Shown piece by piece: positions 18,751-29,540 of a stretch of DNA of 38,404 nucleotides. Under the pieces are notes generated by a model, which did not search any database, was not told the origin of the DNA, and worked only from the letters and a program-made list of their open reading frames with translations. The DNA comes from Bordetella parapertussis (GTDB lineage Bacteria > Pseudomonadota > Gammaproteobacteria > Burkholderiales > Burkholderiaceae_E): positions 1-38,404 of the forward strand of contig CAMCXH010000009.1 in assembly GCA_945883285.1 (NCBI GenBank), given 5' to 3'. Each line of letters begins with the position of its first letter. The first letter of the stretch is position 1. The position numbers and the translations under genes are program-made.

Positions 18751-19911
18751 ATGATCCTGTCTGCCGAACATGCCCAGGTGCGCGATGCGGTGCGCGCCTT
18801 CGTCACTGCCGAGATCACACCCCACGCGGCTCGCTGGGACCGGGAGTCGAGCTTTCCGGCGCAGGCCCTGCGCGGGCTGGCAGCGCTCGGCTGTTATGGC
18901 GTGGCCGTGCCCGAGCGCTGGGGCGGCGCGGGTCTCGACTACACCGCGCTCGCGGTGATCATCGAAGAAATCGCGGCCGGCTGCGGCGCCACCTCGACCA
19001 TCATCTCGGTCAACAACTGTCCGGTCGCCTCGATCCTGATGGCGTACGCCAACGAGGCGCAAAAGGCGCGGTGGCTGGCGCCTGTGGCCAGTGGCGAGAT
19101 GCTCGGTGCGTTTTGCCTCACCGAGCCGCATGTCGGGTCGGATGCCTCGGCGCTGCGCACCACCGCCCGGCGCGAAACCGCGGCAGACGGACGCGTGTCG
19201 TATGTGATTGACGGGGTCAAGCAGTTCATCACCTCGGGCAAGCATGCCGATGTCGCGATCGTCATGGCGGTCACCGACAAGGCCGCCGGCAAGCGCGGCA
19301 TCTCGGCCTTCATGGTGCCCACCGCCACGCCGGGCTACCGGGTGGCAAGGCTCGAAGACAAAGTCGGCCAGCATGCCTCGGACACCGCGCAGATCGCCTT
19401 CGAGGGCTGCCGGGTACCGGCCGAGAACCTGCTTGGCGAAGAAGGCCAGGGCTACAAGATCGCGCTGTCGGGGCTCGAGGGCGGGCGCATCGGCATTGCG
19501 TCGCAGTCGCTTGGCATGGCACGCGCCGCCTTCGAAGCCGCACTGCGCTATGCCAAAGAGCGCGAGGCCTTCGGGGTGCCGATCTTCGAGCATCAGGCGG
19601 TGCAGTTTCGCCTGGCCGACATGGCCACCAGTCTTGAGGCGGCGCGCCAGCTCATCCTGCATGCGGCCGCGCTCAAGGATGCCGGCCAGCCCTGCCTGAA
19701 AGAAGCCGCCATGGCCAAGCTCTTTGCCTCCGAGATGGCCGAGCGGGTCTGCTCGGACGCCATCCAGATTCATGGCGGATATGGTTATGTGTCCGACTTC
19801 CCGGTCGAGCGGATCTGGCGCGACGTGCGGGTCTGCCAGATCTATGAGGGCACCAGCGATATTCAGAAGATCCTGATCGGGCGGGCGCTGGCCAATGCCG
19901 ACAGCGCCTGA
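18751..19911 (+). CDS. Acyl-CoA dehydrogenase, short-chain/branched type
   Basis: FAD-dependent acyl-CoA dehydrogenase of 386 residues. The catalytic base is Glu366 in QIYEGTSDIQKILIGR, the C-terminal location of the short- and medium-chain group. Other signatures are FCLTEPHVGSDASALRT (about 126-142) and IQIHGGYGYVSDFPVERIWRD near the C-terminus. It therefore differs from the isovaleryl-CoA dehydrogenase encoded upstream. Likely substrates are butyryl-CoA or short branched acyl-CoAs, such as 2-methylbutyryl- or isobutyryl-CoA from isoleucine and valine; the sequence alone does not decide between them. It starts 38 bases after the Rid gene. Confidence 0.93.
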   Translation: MILSAEHAQVRDAVRAFVTAEITPHAARWDRESSFPAQALRGLAALGCYGVAVPERWGGAGLDYTALAVIIEEIAAGCGATSTIISVNNCPVASILMAYANEAQKARWLAPVASGEMLGAFCLTEPHVGSDASALRTTARRETAADGRVSYVIDGVKQFITSGKHADVAIVMAVTDKAAGKRGISAFMVPTATPGYRVARLEDKVGQHASDTAQIAFEGCRVPAENLLGEEGQGYKIALSGLEGGRIGIASQSLGMARAAFEAALRYAKEREAFGVPIFEHQAVQFRLADMATSLEAARQLILHAAALKDAGQPCLKEAAMAKLFASEMAERVCSDAIQIHGGYGYVSDFPVERIWRDVRVCQIYEGTSDIQKILIGRALANADSA

Positions 19912-19949
19912 GGCCGGCGATTCAACAAACATGCAAAACGGAGATGCGG

Positions 19950-20618
19950 ATGGAGACAGTTCAGATCGACGCCATCGACGGCAAGTCAGTACGGGCCTTC
20001 GTGGCACGCCCGCAGGGTGAGCCCAAAGGCTGCATCGTGGTCGTGCAGGAAATCTTCGGCGTCAACGACCACATCCGCTGGGTCGCGGCGCAGCAATATG
20101 CCGCTGCAGGCTATCTCGCGGTGGCCCCGGCATTTTTCGATCGCATCGAATCTTTCGTCGAACTCGGCTACACGCCCGAGGGCACGGCACGCGGGCGCAC
20201 GCTGGTCGATGCGCTGGGTCTGGATGCGCCGCTGCGCGATATTCGCGCGGCCCAGCAGCAGATCGGCCGCGGGCTGCCAACCGGCGTGGTCGGCTACTGC
20301 TGGGGCGGCACCGTGGCCTATCTGTCGGCCACCCGTCTGGGCCTGCCCTCGGTGGGCTATTACGGCGGTCGCACCGTGCCGTATCTGCACGAGCGGCTGC
20401 AGGCGCCGATGATGTTTCACTTCGGCGAGAAAGATGCCCTGATCACGATGGACGCGGTCAAGCGCATCAGCCAGACCCATCCGCAGGCTGCCTGCCATGT
20501 CTATCCGGCGGGTCACGGCTTCAATCGCCACGGCCATCCCGACTGGCACGACGACAGCGCAAAGACCGCGCTCGAGCGCACGCTCGCCTTCTTCGAGCAG
20601 AACCTGAGCCATGACTGA
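19950..20618 (+). CDS. Dienelactone hydrolase family protein
   Basis: Alpha/beta hydrolase of the dienelactone hydrolase type, 222 residues. The triad is Cys117 (GYCWGG), Asp162 (GEKDALI) and His189 (AGHGFNRH), with Glu34 in the VVQEIFGVNDHIR segment, the residue that holds the cysteine in check in known enzymes. Dienelactone hydrolase opens dienelactones in chloroaromatic breakdown, but many homologues act on other lactones or esters, so the substrate is open. An ATG at 19944 directly touches the CGGAG ribosome binding site; the ATG at 19950 leaves 6 bases, so I use it. It sits between acyl-CoA genes on the same strand. Confidence 0.9.
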   Translation: METVQIDAIDGKSVRAFVARPQGEPKGCIVVVQEIFGVNDHIRWVAAQQYAAAGYLAVAPAFFDRIESFVELGYTPEGTARGRTLVDALGLDAPLRDIRAAQQQIGRGLPTGVVGYCWGGTVAYLSATRLGLPSVGYYGGRTVPYLHERLQAPMMFHFGEKDALITMDAVKRISQTHPQAACHVYPAGHGFNRHGHPDWHDDSAKTALERTLAFFEQNLSHD

Positions 20619-20669
20619 CGCCGGGTCGGCATCATGACGCGTGGTTTGCGACTGCCGGGCTGATCGGGG

Positions 20670-21338
20670 ATGCGAGTCGACGCGGTGATCTTCGATTGCG
20701 ACGGCGTGCTGGTCGACAGCGAGCCGATCACCATGGCAGTGCTGACCGCCATGGCCAACGACGCCGGACTATCGCTCACCGAGCACGATGCGGCCGAGCT
20801 CTTCATGGGCAAGTCGCTGAGCGAGGACATCCGGATCATCGAATCGCAGCTCGGCAAACCCCTGCCGGCAGGCTGGACCAACGCCTATCTGGCCCGCCGC
20901 GATGCCGCGCTGTCGGCGCAGGTGGTGGCCGTGACAGGCATCGTCCATGTGCTTGATGTCCTGGCCGCCCGCGGCATTGCCGTCGCGGTGGCCTCGGGTG
21001 GCGATCGCGCCAAAATGCGCCTGACGCTTGGCACGACCGGTCTGCTGCATCGTTTTGAGGCGCCCGACCGGCAATCGTCCTGGCTCTTCGGTGCCGACAT
21101 GGTCGAGCAGGCCAAGCCCGCGCCCGATGTCTATCTGATGGCCGCCCGCGCGCTGGGCGCCGATCCGGCGCGATGCCTTGTCATCGAAGACACGCCGGTC
21201 GGCGTGCAGGCCGGCACGGCCGCCGGCGCGATCGTCTTCGGATACTGCGAGCGCAACGATCCGCGCAAGTTGCTGGCCCATGGCGCAAGCGCGGTGTTTG
21301 CCGACATGCACCGCCTGCCCGATTTTCTTTCGCACTGA
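20670..21338 (+). CDS. HAD-superfamily phosphatase, beta-phosphoglucomutase-like
   Basis: Cytoplasmic HAD hydrolase of 222 residues with a C1 cap. All motifs are present: nucleophile Asp9 and acid/base Asp11 (FDCDGVLVDSEP), Ser109 (VASGG), Lys149 (QAKPAPDVYL) and acidic Glu173-Asp174 (VIEDTPVGVQAG). The subfamily includes phosphoglycolate phosphatases, sugar phosphatases and beta-phosphoglucomutase; no clear specificity residue picks one. The gene lies 51 bases after the dienelactone hydrolase gene and 15 before the carboxylase gene, and is likely in the same transcript, though with no evident role in acyl-CoA metabolism. Confidence 0.9.
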   Translation: MRVDAVIFDCDGVLVDSEPITMAVLTAMANDAGLSLTEHDAAELFMGKSLSEDIRIIESQLGKPLPAGWTNAYLARRDAALSAQVVAVTGIVHVLDVLAARGIAVAVASGGDRAKMRLTLGTTGLLHRFEAPDRQSSWLFGADMVEQAKPAPDVYLMAARALGADPARCLVIEDTPVGVQAGTAAGAIVFGYCERNDPRKLLAHGASAVFADMHRLPDFLSH

Positions 21339-21353
21339 TACCTTCTGATCACC

Positions 21354-22961
21354 ATGCCCGCCATCGAATCCCGCCTTGACACCCGATCTGCCGACTTCAA
21401 GACCAACTCGCAGGCTATGGCCGCGCTGGTCGATGAGCTGCGCGTGCATTGCGCCAAAGCGGCCGACGGCGGCGGCAAGACCGCCCGCGACCGGCACACC
21501 TCACGCGGCAAGCTGCTGCCGCGCGATCGTATCGATCAGCTGCTCGACCCCGGCACCGCCTTTCTCGAGCTCTCGCCGATGGCCGCGCACGAGATGTACG
21601 ACAACGAGGCGCCCTGCGCCGGCATCATTACCGGCATCGGCCGGGTGTCGGGTGTCGAATGCCTGATCGTGTGCAATGACGCGACCGTCAAGGGCGGCAC
21701 CTATTACCCGGTGACCGTGAAAAAGCATCTGCGCGCACAAGAGATCGCCGCCGAAAACCGCCTGCCCTGCCTCTATCTGGTCGACTCGGGCGGCGCCAAC
21801 CTGCCCAACCAGGACGAGGTGTTCCCCGATCGCGAGCACTTCGGACGCATCTTCTTCAACCAGGCCAATCTGTCGGCCCGCGGCATTCCGCAGATCGCGG
21901 TGGTGATGGGCTCATGCACCGCAGGCGGCGCCTATGTGCCGGCGATGAGCGACGAGTCGATCATCGTTCGCAACCAGGGCACGATCTTTCTGGGCGGGCC
22001 ACCACTGGTGAAAGCCGCCACCGGCGAAGTGGTCACACCCGAAGACCTCGGCGGCGGCGATGTGCACGCACGCCAGTCCGGCGTGGTCGACTGGCTCGCC
22101 AACGACGATGCGCATGCACTCTCGATTGCGAGGAGCATCGTGGCCAATCTCAACTGGCAAAAGCCCGAGCAGCTGGTGCGCACCGCCCCGGTCGAGCCGC
22201 GCTACGACCCGCGCGAGCTCTATGGCGTGCTGCCGACCGACACCCGCAAGCCCTATGACGTGCGCGAGGTCATTGCCCGCATCGTTGACGACTCGGCCTT
22301 CGACGAATGGAAGGCCCGCTACGGCACGACGCTTGTCACCGGCTTTGCGCGCATCCACGGCATGCCGATCGGCATCATCGCCAACAACGGCATCCTCTTT
22401 TCGGAGTCGGCACTCAAGGCCGCGCACTTCATCGAACTGTGCTGCCAGCGCAAAATTCCGCTGCTCTTTTTGCAGAACATCAGCGGCTTCATGGTCGGTC
22501 GCAAATACGAGAACGAAGGCATTGCACGCAATGGCGCGAAGATGGTCACCGCGGTGGCCTGTGCGCAGGTGCCCAAGTTCACGGTGATCATCGGCGGCAG
22601 CTTCGGCGCCGGCAACTACGGCATGTGCGGGCGGGCCTACTCGCCGCGATTCCTGTGGATGTGGCCGAATGCGCGCATCAGCGTGATGGGCGGCGAGCAG
22701 GCCGCCTCGGTGCTGGCCACCGTCAAACGCGACGGCATCGAGGGGCGCGGCGGCGCCTGGAGCGCCGAAGAAGAGGCCGCGTTCAAGGCGCCACTGCGCG
22801 CGCAATACGAGCGCGAAGGCCATCCCTATTACGCCACCGCGCGCCTGTGGGACGACGGCATCATCGACCCGGCCGACACCCGCCGGGTGCTGGCGCTTGC
22901 CATGTCGGCCAGCCTGAATGCGCCGATCGCCGAGACGCGCTTTGGCGTGTTCCGGATGTGA
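21354..22961 (+). CDS. mccB: Methylcrotonoyl-CoA carboxylase, carboxyltransferase (beta) subunit
   Basis: Carboxyltransferase subunit that moves CO2 from biotin to 3-methylcrotonyl-CoA, giving 3-methylglutaconyl-CoA in leucine degradation. The 535 residues are exactly the usual length. Signatures of the true methylcrotonyl enzyme are [20 protein letters not shown] (acyl-CoA side, about 141-160), [20 protein letters not shown] and the biotin-side [20 protein letters not shown] (about 413-432). No biotin-carboxylase alpha subunit, methylglutaconyl-CoA hydratase or HMG-CoA lyase gene follows it, as would be normal in liu operons; the only alpha gene in the window is about 10 kb away on the other strand, next to a different beta gene. 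Confidence 0.95.
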   Translation: MPAIESRLDTRSADFKTNSQAMAALVDELRVHCAKAADGGGKTARDRHTSRGKLLPRDRIDQLLDPGTAFLELSPMAAHEMYDNEAPCAGIITGIGRVSGVECLIVCNDATVKGGTYYPVTVKKHLRAQEIAAENRLPCLYLVDSGGANLPNQDEVFPDREHFGRIFFNQANLSARGIPQIAVVMGSCTAGGAYVPAMSDESIIVRNQGTIFLGGPPLVKAATGEVVTPEDLGGGDVHARQSGVVDWLANDDAHALSIARSIVANLNWQKPEQLVRTAPVEPRYDPRELYGVLPTDTRKPYDVREVIARIVDDSAFDEWKARYGTTLVTGFARIHGMPIGIIANNGILFSESALKAAHFIELCCQRKIPLLFLQNISGFMVGRKYENEGIARNGAKMVTAVACAQVPKFTVIIGGSFGAGNYGMCGRAYSPRFLWMWPNARISVMGGEQAASVLATVKRDGIEGRGGAWSAEEEAAFKAPLRAQYEREGHPYYATARLWDDGIIDPADTRRVLALAMSASLNAPIAETRFGVFRM

Positions 22962-22986
22962 CCAACAGCCACGAGGAGCACGAGTG

Positions 22987-23856
22987 ATGAGCCGATATGT
23001 CAGTTGCCTCGCGGCGATCGCCTGGCTGGCAGCGGCGCCGCTGGCACCGGATGCACTGGCTCAGACGACACCGCTGGATGCAAAGCTGCGAGAGCAGATC
23101 ATCAGCGTCACCAAACCGGGTTTCATGGGCCCGACGCTTGAAGTCACGCTCTTTTCGCCGCCAGGCGACGGCCCTTTCCCGGTCGCGGTCATCAACCACG
23201 GCAAGGCTTCCGGCGACCCGCGCTGGCAAGCACGTGCCCGCTATAGTCTGCCGTCGCGCTCGCTGGTCGAGCGCGGATTTCTGGTTGTGCTGCCGATGCG
23301 CAGCGGCTTCTCGAAATCAACTGGCCTCTACAACTCGGTCGGCTGCAATACCGAGAGCAATGGTCTGCAGCAGGCCGATGACGTCGCTGCGGTGCTCGAT
23401 CACATCTCCACGCTGCCGCAGGCAGATGCCACCCGAATCATCGTGATGGGCGCGTCCCACGGCGGCATGACCACGCTGGCGCTGGGTACCCTGGGTCGAC
23501 CTGGGGTCAGGGGTCTGGTGAACTTTGCCGGTGGCCTGCGAAACAAGAATTGCGTTGCGTGGGAGTCGGGCCTCGCACGTGCCTTCGGTGCCTATGGTGG
23601 CCAAACCCGCGTCCCCTCACTGTGGTTCTATGGCGATAACGACAGCTATTGGCGCCGTGACACCTGGGAAGCCATGCATGCCGCGTACACCGAGGCGGGT
23701 GGCAGTGCTCGCATGGTTGCCTTCGGCACCTTCGCCGCGGGTGATGCCCACAGCATGTTCGGAAGTCGTAGCGGACAGGACATCTGGCTGCCTGAATTCG
23801 ATCGATTCGCGCGCGAGATCGGCGTCCTGCCGGTCAAGACGCTCACCTCGCAATGA
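22987..23856 (+). CDS. Secreted alpha/beta hydrolase
   Basis: Exported serine hydrolase, 289 residues. A signal peptide (hydrophobic 8-20, Ala-Leu-Ala cut before Gln26) precedes the fold. The nucleophile is Ser157 in MGASHGGMTT, the acid is Asp217 or Asp219 (FYGDNDSYW) and His255 (GDAHSMF) completes the triad. Cys120 and Cys189 could form a disulfide in the periplasm. It resembles dienelactone-hydrolase-like or peptidase-like esterases; the substrate is unknown. The start at 22987 has GAGGAG 8 bases upstream; the frame is open further up, across the end of the carboxylase gene. The last codons overlap the following gene by 4 bases (ATGA), suggesting coupling. Confidence 0.88.
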   Translation: MSRYVSCLAAIAWLAAAPLAPDALAQTTPLDAKLREQIISVTKPGFMGPTLEVTLFSPPGDGPFPVAVINHGKASGDPRWQARARYSLPSRSLVERGFLVVLPMRSGFSKSTGLYNSVGCNTESNGLQQADDVAAVLDHISTLPQADATRIIVMGASHGGMTTLALGTLGRPGVRGLVNFAGGLRNKNCVAWESGLARAFGAYGGQTRVPSLWFYGDNDSYWRRDTWEAMHAAYTEAGGSARMVAFGTFAAGDAHSMFGSRSGQDIWLPEFDRFAREIGVLPVKTLTSQ

Positions 23857-24440
23857 ATGAGTCCGCTGATCGAAACAATGGCCCAGACACCGCCGATCAG
23901 TACGAAATCGTCGCCGCGACCCGGCACTGGCTTGAGGTGGCGGTCATCGGCCTGAACCTGTGCCCGTTCGCCAAGGCGGTTCATGTGAAGCAGCAGATCC
24001 GCTATGCGGTCACGCAGGCGAGCAGCGACAGCGACTTACTGGTGGTGCTGCGCGACGAGTTGTCGCTGCTGGCAAAGGCCGACGCGAACGAGATCGACAC
24101 GACTCTGCTGATCCATCCGCAGGCGCTGACCGACTTCATCGACTACACCGCCTTTTTGCGAAAGGCCGACCGCCTGCTGCGCAGCCAGGGCCATGAAGGC
24201 ACGCTCCAGATCGCGAGTTTTCATCCGGCCTATGAATTTGCCGGCAGCGCGTCCGACGACATCGAAAACTGCAGCAACCGATCGCCCTATCCGATGCTGC
24301 ACCTGCTGCGCGAAGACAGCATCGCGCGTGCGGTCGCCGTCTTTCCGGATGCCGGCGAGATCTACCAGCGCAACATCGAGACGCTGCGGCGCCTCGGGCA
24401 CACAGGCTGGCGCCGGCTGTTCATGCAGGATCCCGTCTGA
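23853..24440 (+). CDS. DUF1415 family protein
   Basis: Cytoplasmic protein of 195 residues belonging to the uncharacterised DUF1415 family. Recognisable conserved parts are WLEVAVIGLNLCPFAKAV (about 26-43, with the family's Cys-Pro-Phe), LQIASFHPAYEFAG (about 118-131), SNRSPYPMLHLLRED (about 141-155) and the C-terminal IYQRNIETLRRLGHTGW. No signal peptide or membrane segment is seen. The start overlaps the secreted hydrolase gene by 4 bases. No function has been assigned to the family to my knowledge, and I do not infer one here. It is the last plus-strand gene before a convergent tandem-repeat gap. Confidence 0.9.
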   Translation: MNESADRNNGPDTADQYEIVAATRHWLEVAVIGLNLCPFAKAVHVKQQIRYAVTQASSDSDLLVVLRDELSLLAKADANEIDTTLLIHPQALTDFIDYTAFLRKADRLLRSQGHEGTLQIASFHPAYEFAGSASDDIENCSNRSPYPMLHLLREDSIARAVAVFPDAGEIYQRNIETLRRLGHTGWRRLFMQDPV

Positions 24441-24463
24441 CGCGCGCGCAGGCCGCTCAGTTG

Positions 24464-24555
24464 GCCATGAGTCAGTCAGCCATGAGTCAGTCAGCCATGA
24501 GTCAGTCGGCTTTGACTCAGTCGGCCATTGACTCAATCAGCCATTGATTCAATCG
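24464..24555. repeat. Tandem array of 15/16-bp units between convergent genes
   Basis: Six head-to-tail units: GCCATGAGTCAGTCA twice, then GCCATGAGTCAGTCG, GCTTTGACTCAGTCG, GCCATTGACTCAATCA and GCCATTGATTCAATCG. The first four are 15 bp and the last two 16 bp. Every unit carries a TGA-G/C/T-TCA core; TGAGTCA in units 1-3 is the reverse complement of TGACTCA in units 4-5, so arms from the two halves can pair. The array fills most of the 108-base gap between the DUF1415 and Bug stop codons, and its last unit overlaps the Bug stop codon. It could act as a transcript end for both genes. Confidence 0.9.
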
Positions 24556-25601
24556 ACCTTGATATTCGCCGCCTTGGTGACCGCGCCCCATTTGTCGATC
24601 TCTGCACGCACGAAGCCATTGAACTCGGCCGGGCTCATCGGGATGGTCGCTCCGCCCATTTCGGCCACTTTCTGCTTGATCTGCGGCTGGGCGAGGATCT
24701 TGCCGACTTCGCGGTTCAGGGTGTCGATGATCGCGGGCGGCGTCTTGCCCGGGGCCATCAGGCCGACCCATACCGTCACATCAAAGCCCGGATAACCGGA
24801 CTCGGCAATCGTCGGAATATCCGGGAAACCCGGCACGCGCTGCAAACCGGTCACCGCCAGCGCGCGCACCCGCCCGGCCTTGATCTGCGGTGCCGCGGTC
24901 ACCAGGTTGTCGACCATGACCTGCACCTGCCCGCCGATAAGGTCGGTGAGCGCGGGCGTTGAGCCCTTGTAGGGAACATGGGTCAGCGTGATGCCGGCAC
25001 GCGACATCAGCAGTTCAGCGCCGAGATGACCCGAAGTGGCGGTGCCTGACGAACCCAACACCAGCGCACCCGGTTTGGCTTTTGCAAGGTTGACCAGTTC
25101 GGCCACGGTGCGCGCAGGCACTTCGGGGTTGACCAGCAGCACGTTCGGCATCGAGATCACATGAACGACTGCCGCAAAATCAGCCGGTGTGTAAGGCAGC
25201 TTAGGGTACAGACCGTAGTGGGCGGCATTAGGTCCGATGCTGCCCATCAGCAGCGTGTAGCCATCGGGTTCAGACCGAGCGACCGCCTGCGCACCAATGA
25301 TCTGGCTGGCACCGGCCTTGTTCTCGACCACCACCGGCTGACTGACGACCTTTGTCAGTTCGAGCGCCACCAGTCGTGCCGCCTGATCGAGGATGCCACC
25401 AGGCGCAGCCGGAACAATGATCGTGATCGGACGACTCGGATAAGTCTGAGCCGCAGCAGGCATCGACAGCGCGCCCAGCATCACGCCGGCGCTCAATACC
25501 TGCAGAAGCACTCGGCGTGGGCCATGCAAGCGTCGCTGCGCAGGGATATCGATCTCATCATTCACGGCGTTTTCGACCTCAAGGTTGTGCTGGTTCATCA
25601 T
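24549..25601 (-). CDS. Bug/TctC family tripartite tricarboxylate-type binding protein
   Basis: Periplasmic solute-binding protein of the Bug family, greatly expanded in Burkholderiales. The 350-residue precursor has an unusually long polar N-terminus (about 30 residues with Arg pairs at 23-24 and 29-30), a hydrophobic core and an Ala-Ala-Ala cleavage site before Gln52. The mature start QTYPSRPITIIVPAAPGG is the family signature. HVPYKGSTPALTDLIGGQV in the middle and GLMAPGKTPPAIIDTLNREV later are also typical. GGAGGAG about 7 bases upstream fixes the start at MMNQHN. No TctA/TctB membrane genes are beside it, so it is an orphan; ligands of the family are usually small carboxylates. Confidence 0.94.
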   Translation of the reverse strand: MMNQHNLEVENAVNDEIDIPAQRRLHGPRRVLLQVLSAGVMLGALSMPAAAQTYPSRPITIIVPAAPGGILDQAARLVALELTKVVSQPVVVENKAGASQIIGAQAVARSEPDGYTLLMGSIGPNAAHYGLYPKLPYTPADFAAVVHVISMPNVLLVNPEVPARTVAELVNLAKAKPGALVLGSSGTATSGHLGAELLMSRAGITLTHVPYKGSTPALTDLIGGQVQVMVDNLVTAAPQIKAGRVRALAVTGLQRVPGFPDIPTIAESGYPGFDVTVWVGLMAPGKTPPAIIDTLNREVGKILAQPQIKQKVAEMGGATIPMSPAEFNGFVRAEIDKWGAVTKAANIKVD

Positions 25602-25744
25602 GCTGATCTCCTCCGAAAGACCGGGACACCGCACCGAGGCGCTGCACCGGCCAATTGCGACTCATCCGGCCATGTTCATGCCGGGGCATTCTTACGTCAG
25701 CTTGATCAGCGCAACGAATAAACGCGACCAATAATCGCGACGAA

Positions 25745-26341
25745 TCAGGCAGCCGGCATGGTCTGGGCCATGGCCGGCAAGGTCACCACTGACTCGTACC
25801 AGGCGGTGAGTTTGGGATGGCCAGGGCGCCAGGGCTCATTGTCGAACCTGAAATCGAGGTATCCCAGTGCACACGCCACGGCCACTTCGCCAATCGTGCT
25901 CAGCTGCCTGAGGCCATCGGCGTCTTTCTCAAGTTCATCCAGGGCCCGGCTGACTTTGCCTCGCTGCAGGGCGATGTAGCCGATTCGGCCTTCGTCTTGT
26001 GGCAAGGCAATTTCGCGGCGACGGGGCTGACTGGCATCGAGGATGCCATCACCGATGGCATGCAGGCGCAGCGCCTTCCATCGCGCCGGACCCATCGCAG
26101 GGAAGAGCGGTGCCGCGCTGCCGAGACTGTCGAGATACTCACAAATCACCGGGCTATCAAACAAAGCCAGGCCATCGTCGGTCAAGAGGGTCGGGACTTT
26201 CGAAAGCGGATTTGACTGAGCCAGCACCGGATCGGTCGTCGTGATCACCCATTTTTCGAGCTGGGCATCAAGCCCTCTCAGGATTGCGCAAACCATTGCC
26301 TTGCGCACATAAGGGCTGGCACCAGAAGCGGTCAGTTTCAT
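25745..26341 (-). CDS. Glutathione S-transferase family protein
   Basis: Cytoplasmic GST-fold protein of 198 residues. The N-terminal thioredoxin-like domain is visible from MKLTASGASPYVRKAMVCAI, with Ser9 near the expected glutathione-activating position. NPLSKVPTLLTDDGLALFDSPVICEYLD (about 43-70) carries the cis-Pro and the Asp/Glu-Ser glutathione-binding turn. The C-terminal helical domain follows. The start at MKLTASG fits the family; the frame is open 16 codons further up. The substrate is unknown. It points away from the MFS transporter gene and has a clear palindrome 28 bases upstream. Confidence 0.9.
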   Translation of the reverse strand: MKLTASGASPYVRKAMVCAILRGLDAQLEKWVITTTDPVLAQSNPLSKVPTLLTDDGLALFDSPVICEYLDSLGSAAPLFPAMGPARWKALRLHAIGDGILDASQPRRREIALPQDEGRIGYIALQRGKVSRALDELEKDADGLRQLSTIGEVAVACALGYLDFRFDNEPWRPGHPKLTAWYESVVTLPAMAQTMPAA

Positions 26342-26368
26342 TGTTATCCCAGTGAATTCGTGATTTGG

Positions 26369-26389
26369 TTGGTCGATTCTATCGAACAA
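26369..26389. promoter_or_regulatory. Inverted repeat, candidate operator between GST and MFS genes
   Basis: Arms TTGGTCGAT (26369-26377) and ATCGAACAA (26381-26389) are inverted repeats matching at 8 of 9 positions around a 3-bp centre. It lies 28 bp upstream of the GST start codon in a 213-base divergent gap (26342-26554), the right place for a repressor of the GST gene or of both genes. No regulator gene is nearby. The rest of the gap has no clear -35/-10 pair. Confidence 0.5.
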
Positions 26390-26554
26390 CGCTCACCGTC
26401 CGATCATCAGCGCAGAGCGTGCAATGGCGCGAAGCCCGGGTCTTGCGGCGACCGGCTGAGCCACCGTCACAATCACTGTGTCTCAGGCCTGCGGGTTGTC
26501 GAGGGGATTAAGATTGGCGTCTGACACCCGATCCGACCTTGACGAGACTCGCCC

Positions 26555-28619
<2,065 letters not shown>

Positions 28620-29486
28620 TTACCAGGCGTGTTGCGCGTCAACCGGGAAGCTGCCGTCCTTGACCGCCTTCACATAGGCTTCGATGGCCTCACGCACGCC
28701 GCCTGCGCCCTCCATGAAGTTGCGCACGAATTTCGGGTTCTTGCCCAGATTCACGCCCAGCATGTCGTGCATGACCAGCACCTGACCGGCAGTGCCCAAG
28801 CCCGAGCCGATGCCGATGGTGGGGCAGCGGGGCAATTGCTTCGTCAGACTCGCCGACAGTGCCGCCGGGACCATCTCCAGAACCAGCATCGCTGCGCCGG
28901 CATCCTGCAACTCCAGCGCGTGACGGGTCAGCTCAGCAGCGGCTTGCTCGGTTTTGCCCTGCACCCGATAGCCGCCCAGGGCATGGACGGTTTGCGGTGT
29001 CAGGCCGAGGTGAGCACACACCGGAATGCCGCGCTCGACCAGGAAGCGCACGATGTCAGCGGTCCAGCCGCCGCCTTCCAGCTTGACCATATGCGCACCG
29101 GCCTGCATCAGTGCTGCCGCGCTGCGCAACGCCTGCTCGCGCGACTCCTGGTAGCTGCCAAACGGCAGATCGCCCACCAGCCACACCGTGCCCTGCACGC
29201 GACGCACGCCGCGGGCCACGCTTTGCACGTGATAGCACATGGTCTCAAGGCTCACGCCGACCGTGCTCGACAAGCCCTGACAGACCATGCCGAGAGAGTC
29301 GCCCACCAGGATCACTTCGATGCCTGCGGCATCGGCCACGGCCGCGAAGGTGGCGTCATAGGCGGTGAGCATGGCGATCTTCTCGCCGCGCGAGTGCATC
29401 TCGAGCAATCGGGGCAGGCTCATCGGACGGCGCATGGGGGGCGCTGCATGCACCGGCAAAGAACCGTAGGGCGTGGAAGTGGTCAA
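28620..29486 (-). CDS. panB: 3-Methyl-2-oxobutanoate hydroxymethyltransferase, TTG start
   Basis: First enzyme of pantothenate synthesis, transferring a hydroxymethyl group from methylene-tetrahydrofolate to 2-oxoisovalerate (ketopantoate formation). The 288 residues contain [13 protein letters not shown] (about 36-48), [11 protein letters not shown] with the metal Asp (about 58-68), [16 protein letters not shown] and the [20 protein letters not shown] segment. The start is TTG at 29486-29484 with AGGAG 6 bases upstream; an ATG 5 bases before it is out of frame and followed at once by a stop. It is followed by panC. Confidence 0.96.
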   Translation of the reverse strand: MTTSTPYGSLPVHAAPPMRRPMSLPRLLEMHSRGEKIAMLTAYDATFAAVADAAGIEVILVGDSLGMVCQGLSSTVGVSLETMCYHVQSVARGVRRVQGTVWLVGDLPFGSYQESREQALRSAAALMQAGAHMVKLEGGGWTADIVRFLVERGIPVCAHLGLTPQTVHALGGYRVQGKTEQAAAELTRHALELQDAGAAMLVLEMVPAALSASLTKQLPRCPTIGIGSGLGTAGQVLVMHDMLGVNLGKNPKFVRNFMEGAGGVREAIEAYVKAVKDGSFPVDAQHAW

Positions 29487-29540
29487 GGCATTCTCCTGAT
29501 CGAGGGCCGTCAGGCTAACTCATCTCGGCCTTTCAGGCAC

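Noticed and set aside
24464-24555. A CRISPR-like array
   Set aside because: Units are directly adjacent with no spacers and only 15-16 bp long; no cas genes are present.
25602-25744. Degenerate CGACGAAT/CGACCAAT words upstream of the Bug gene as a regulator-binding site
   Set aside because: The matches are short and irregular, and no promoter hexamers accompany them; nothing else is evident in this 143-base gap.
29484-29492. A two-codon reading frame (ATG CCT TGA) overlapping the panB TTG start, as a possible regulatory mini-ORF
   Set aside because: Only one base separates its ATG from the AGGAG, too close for initiation; the TTG has proper spacing.
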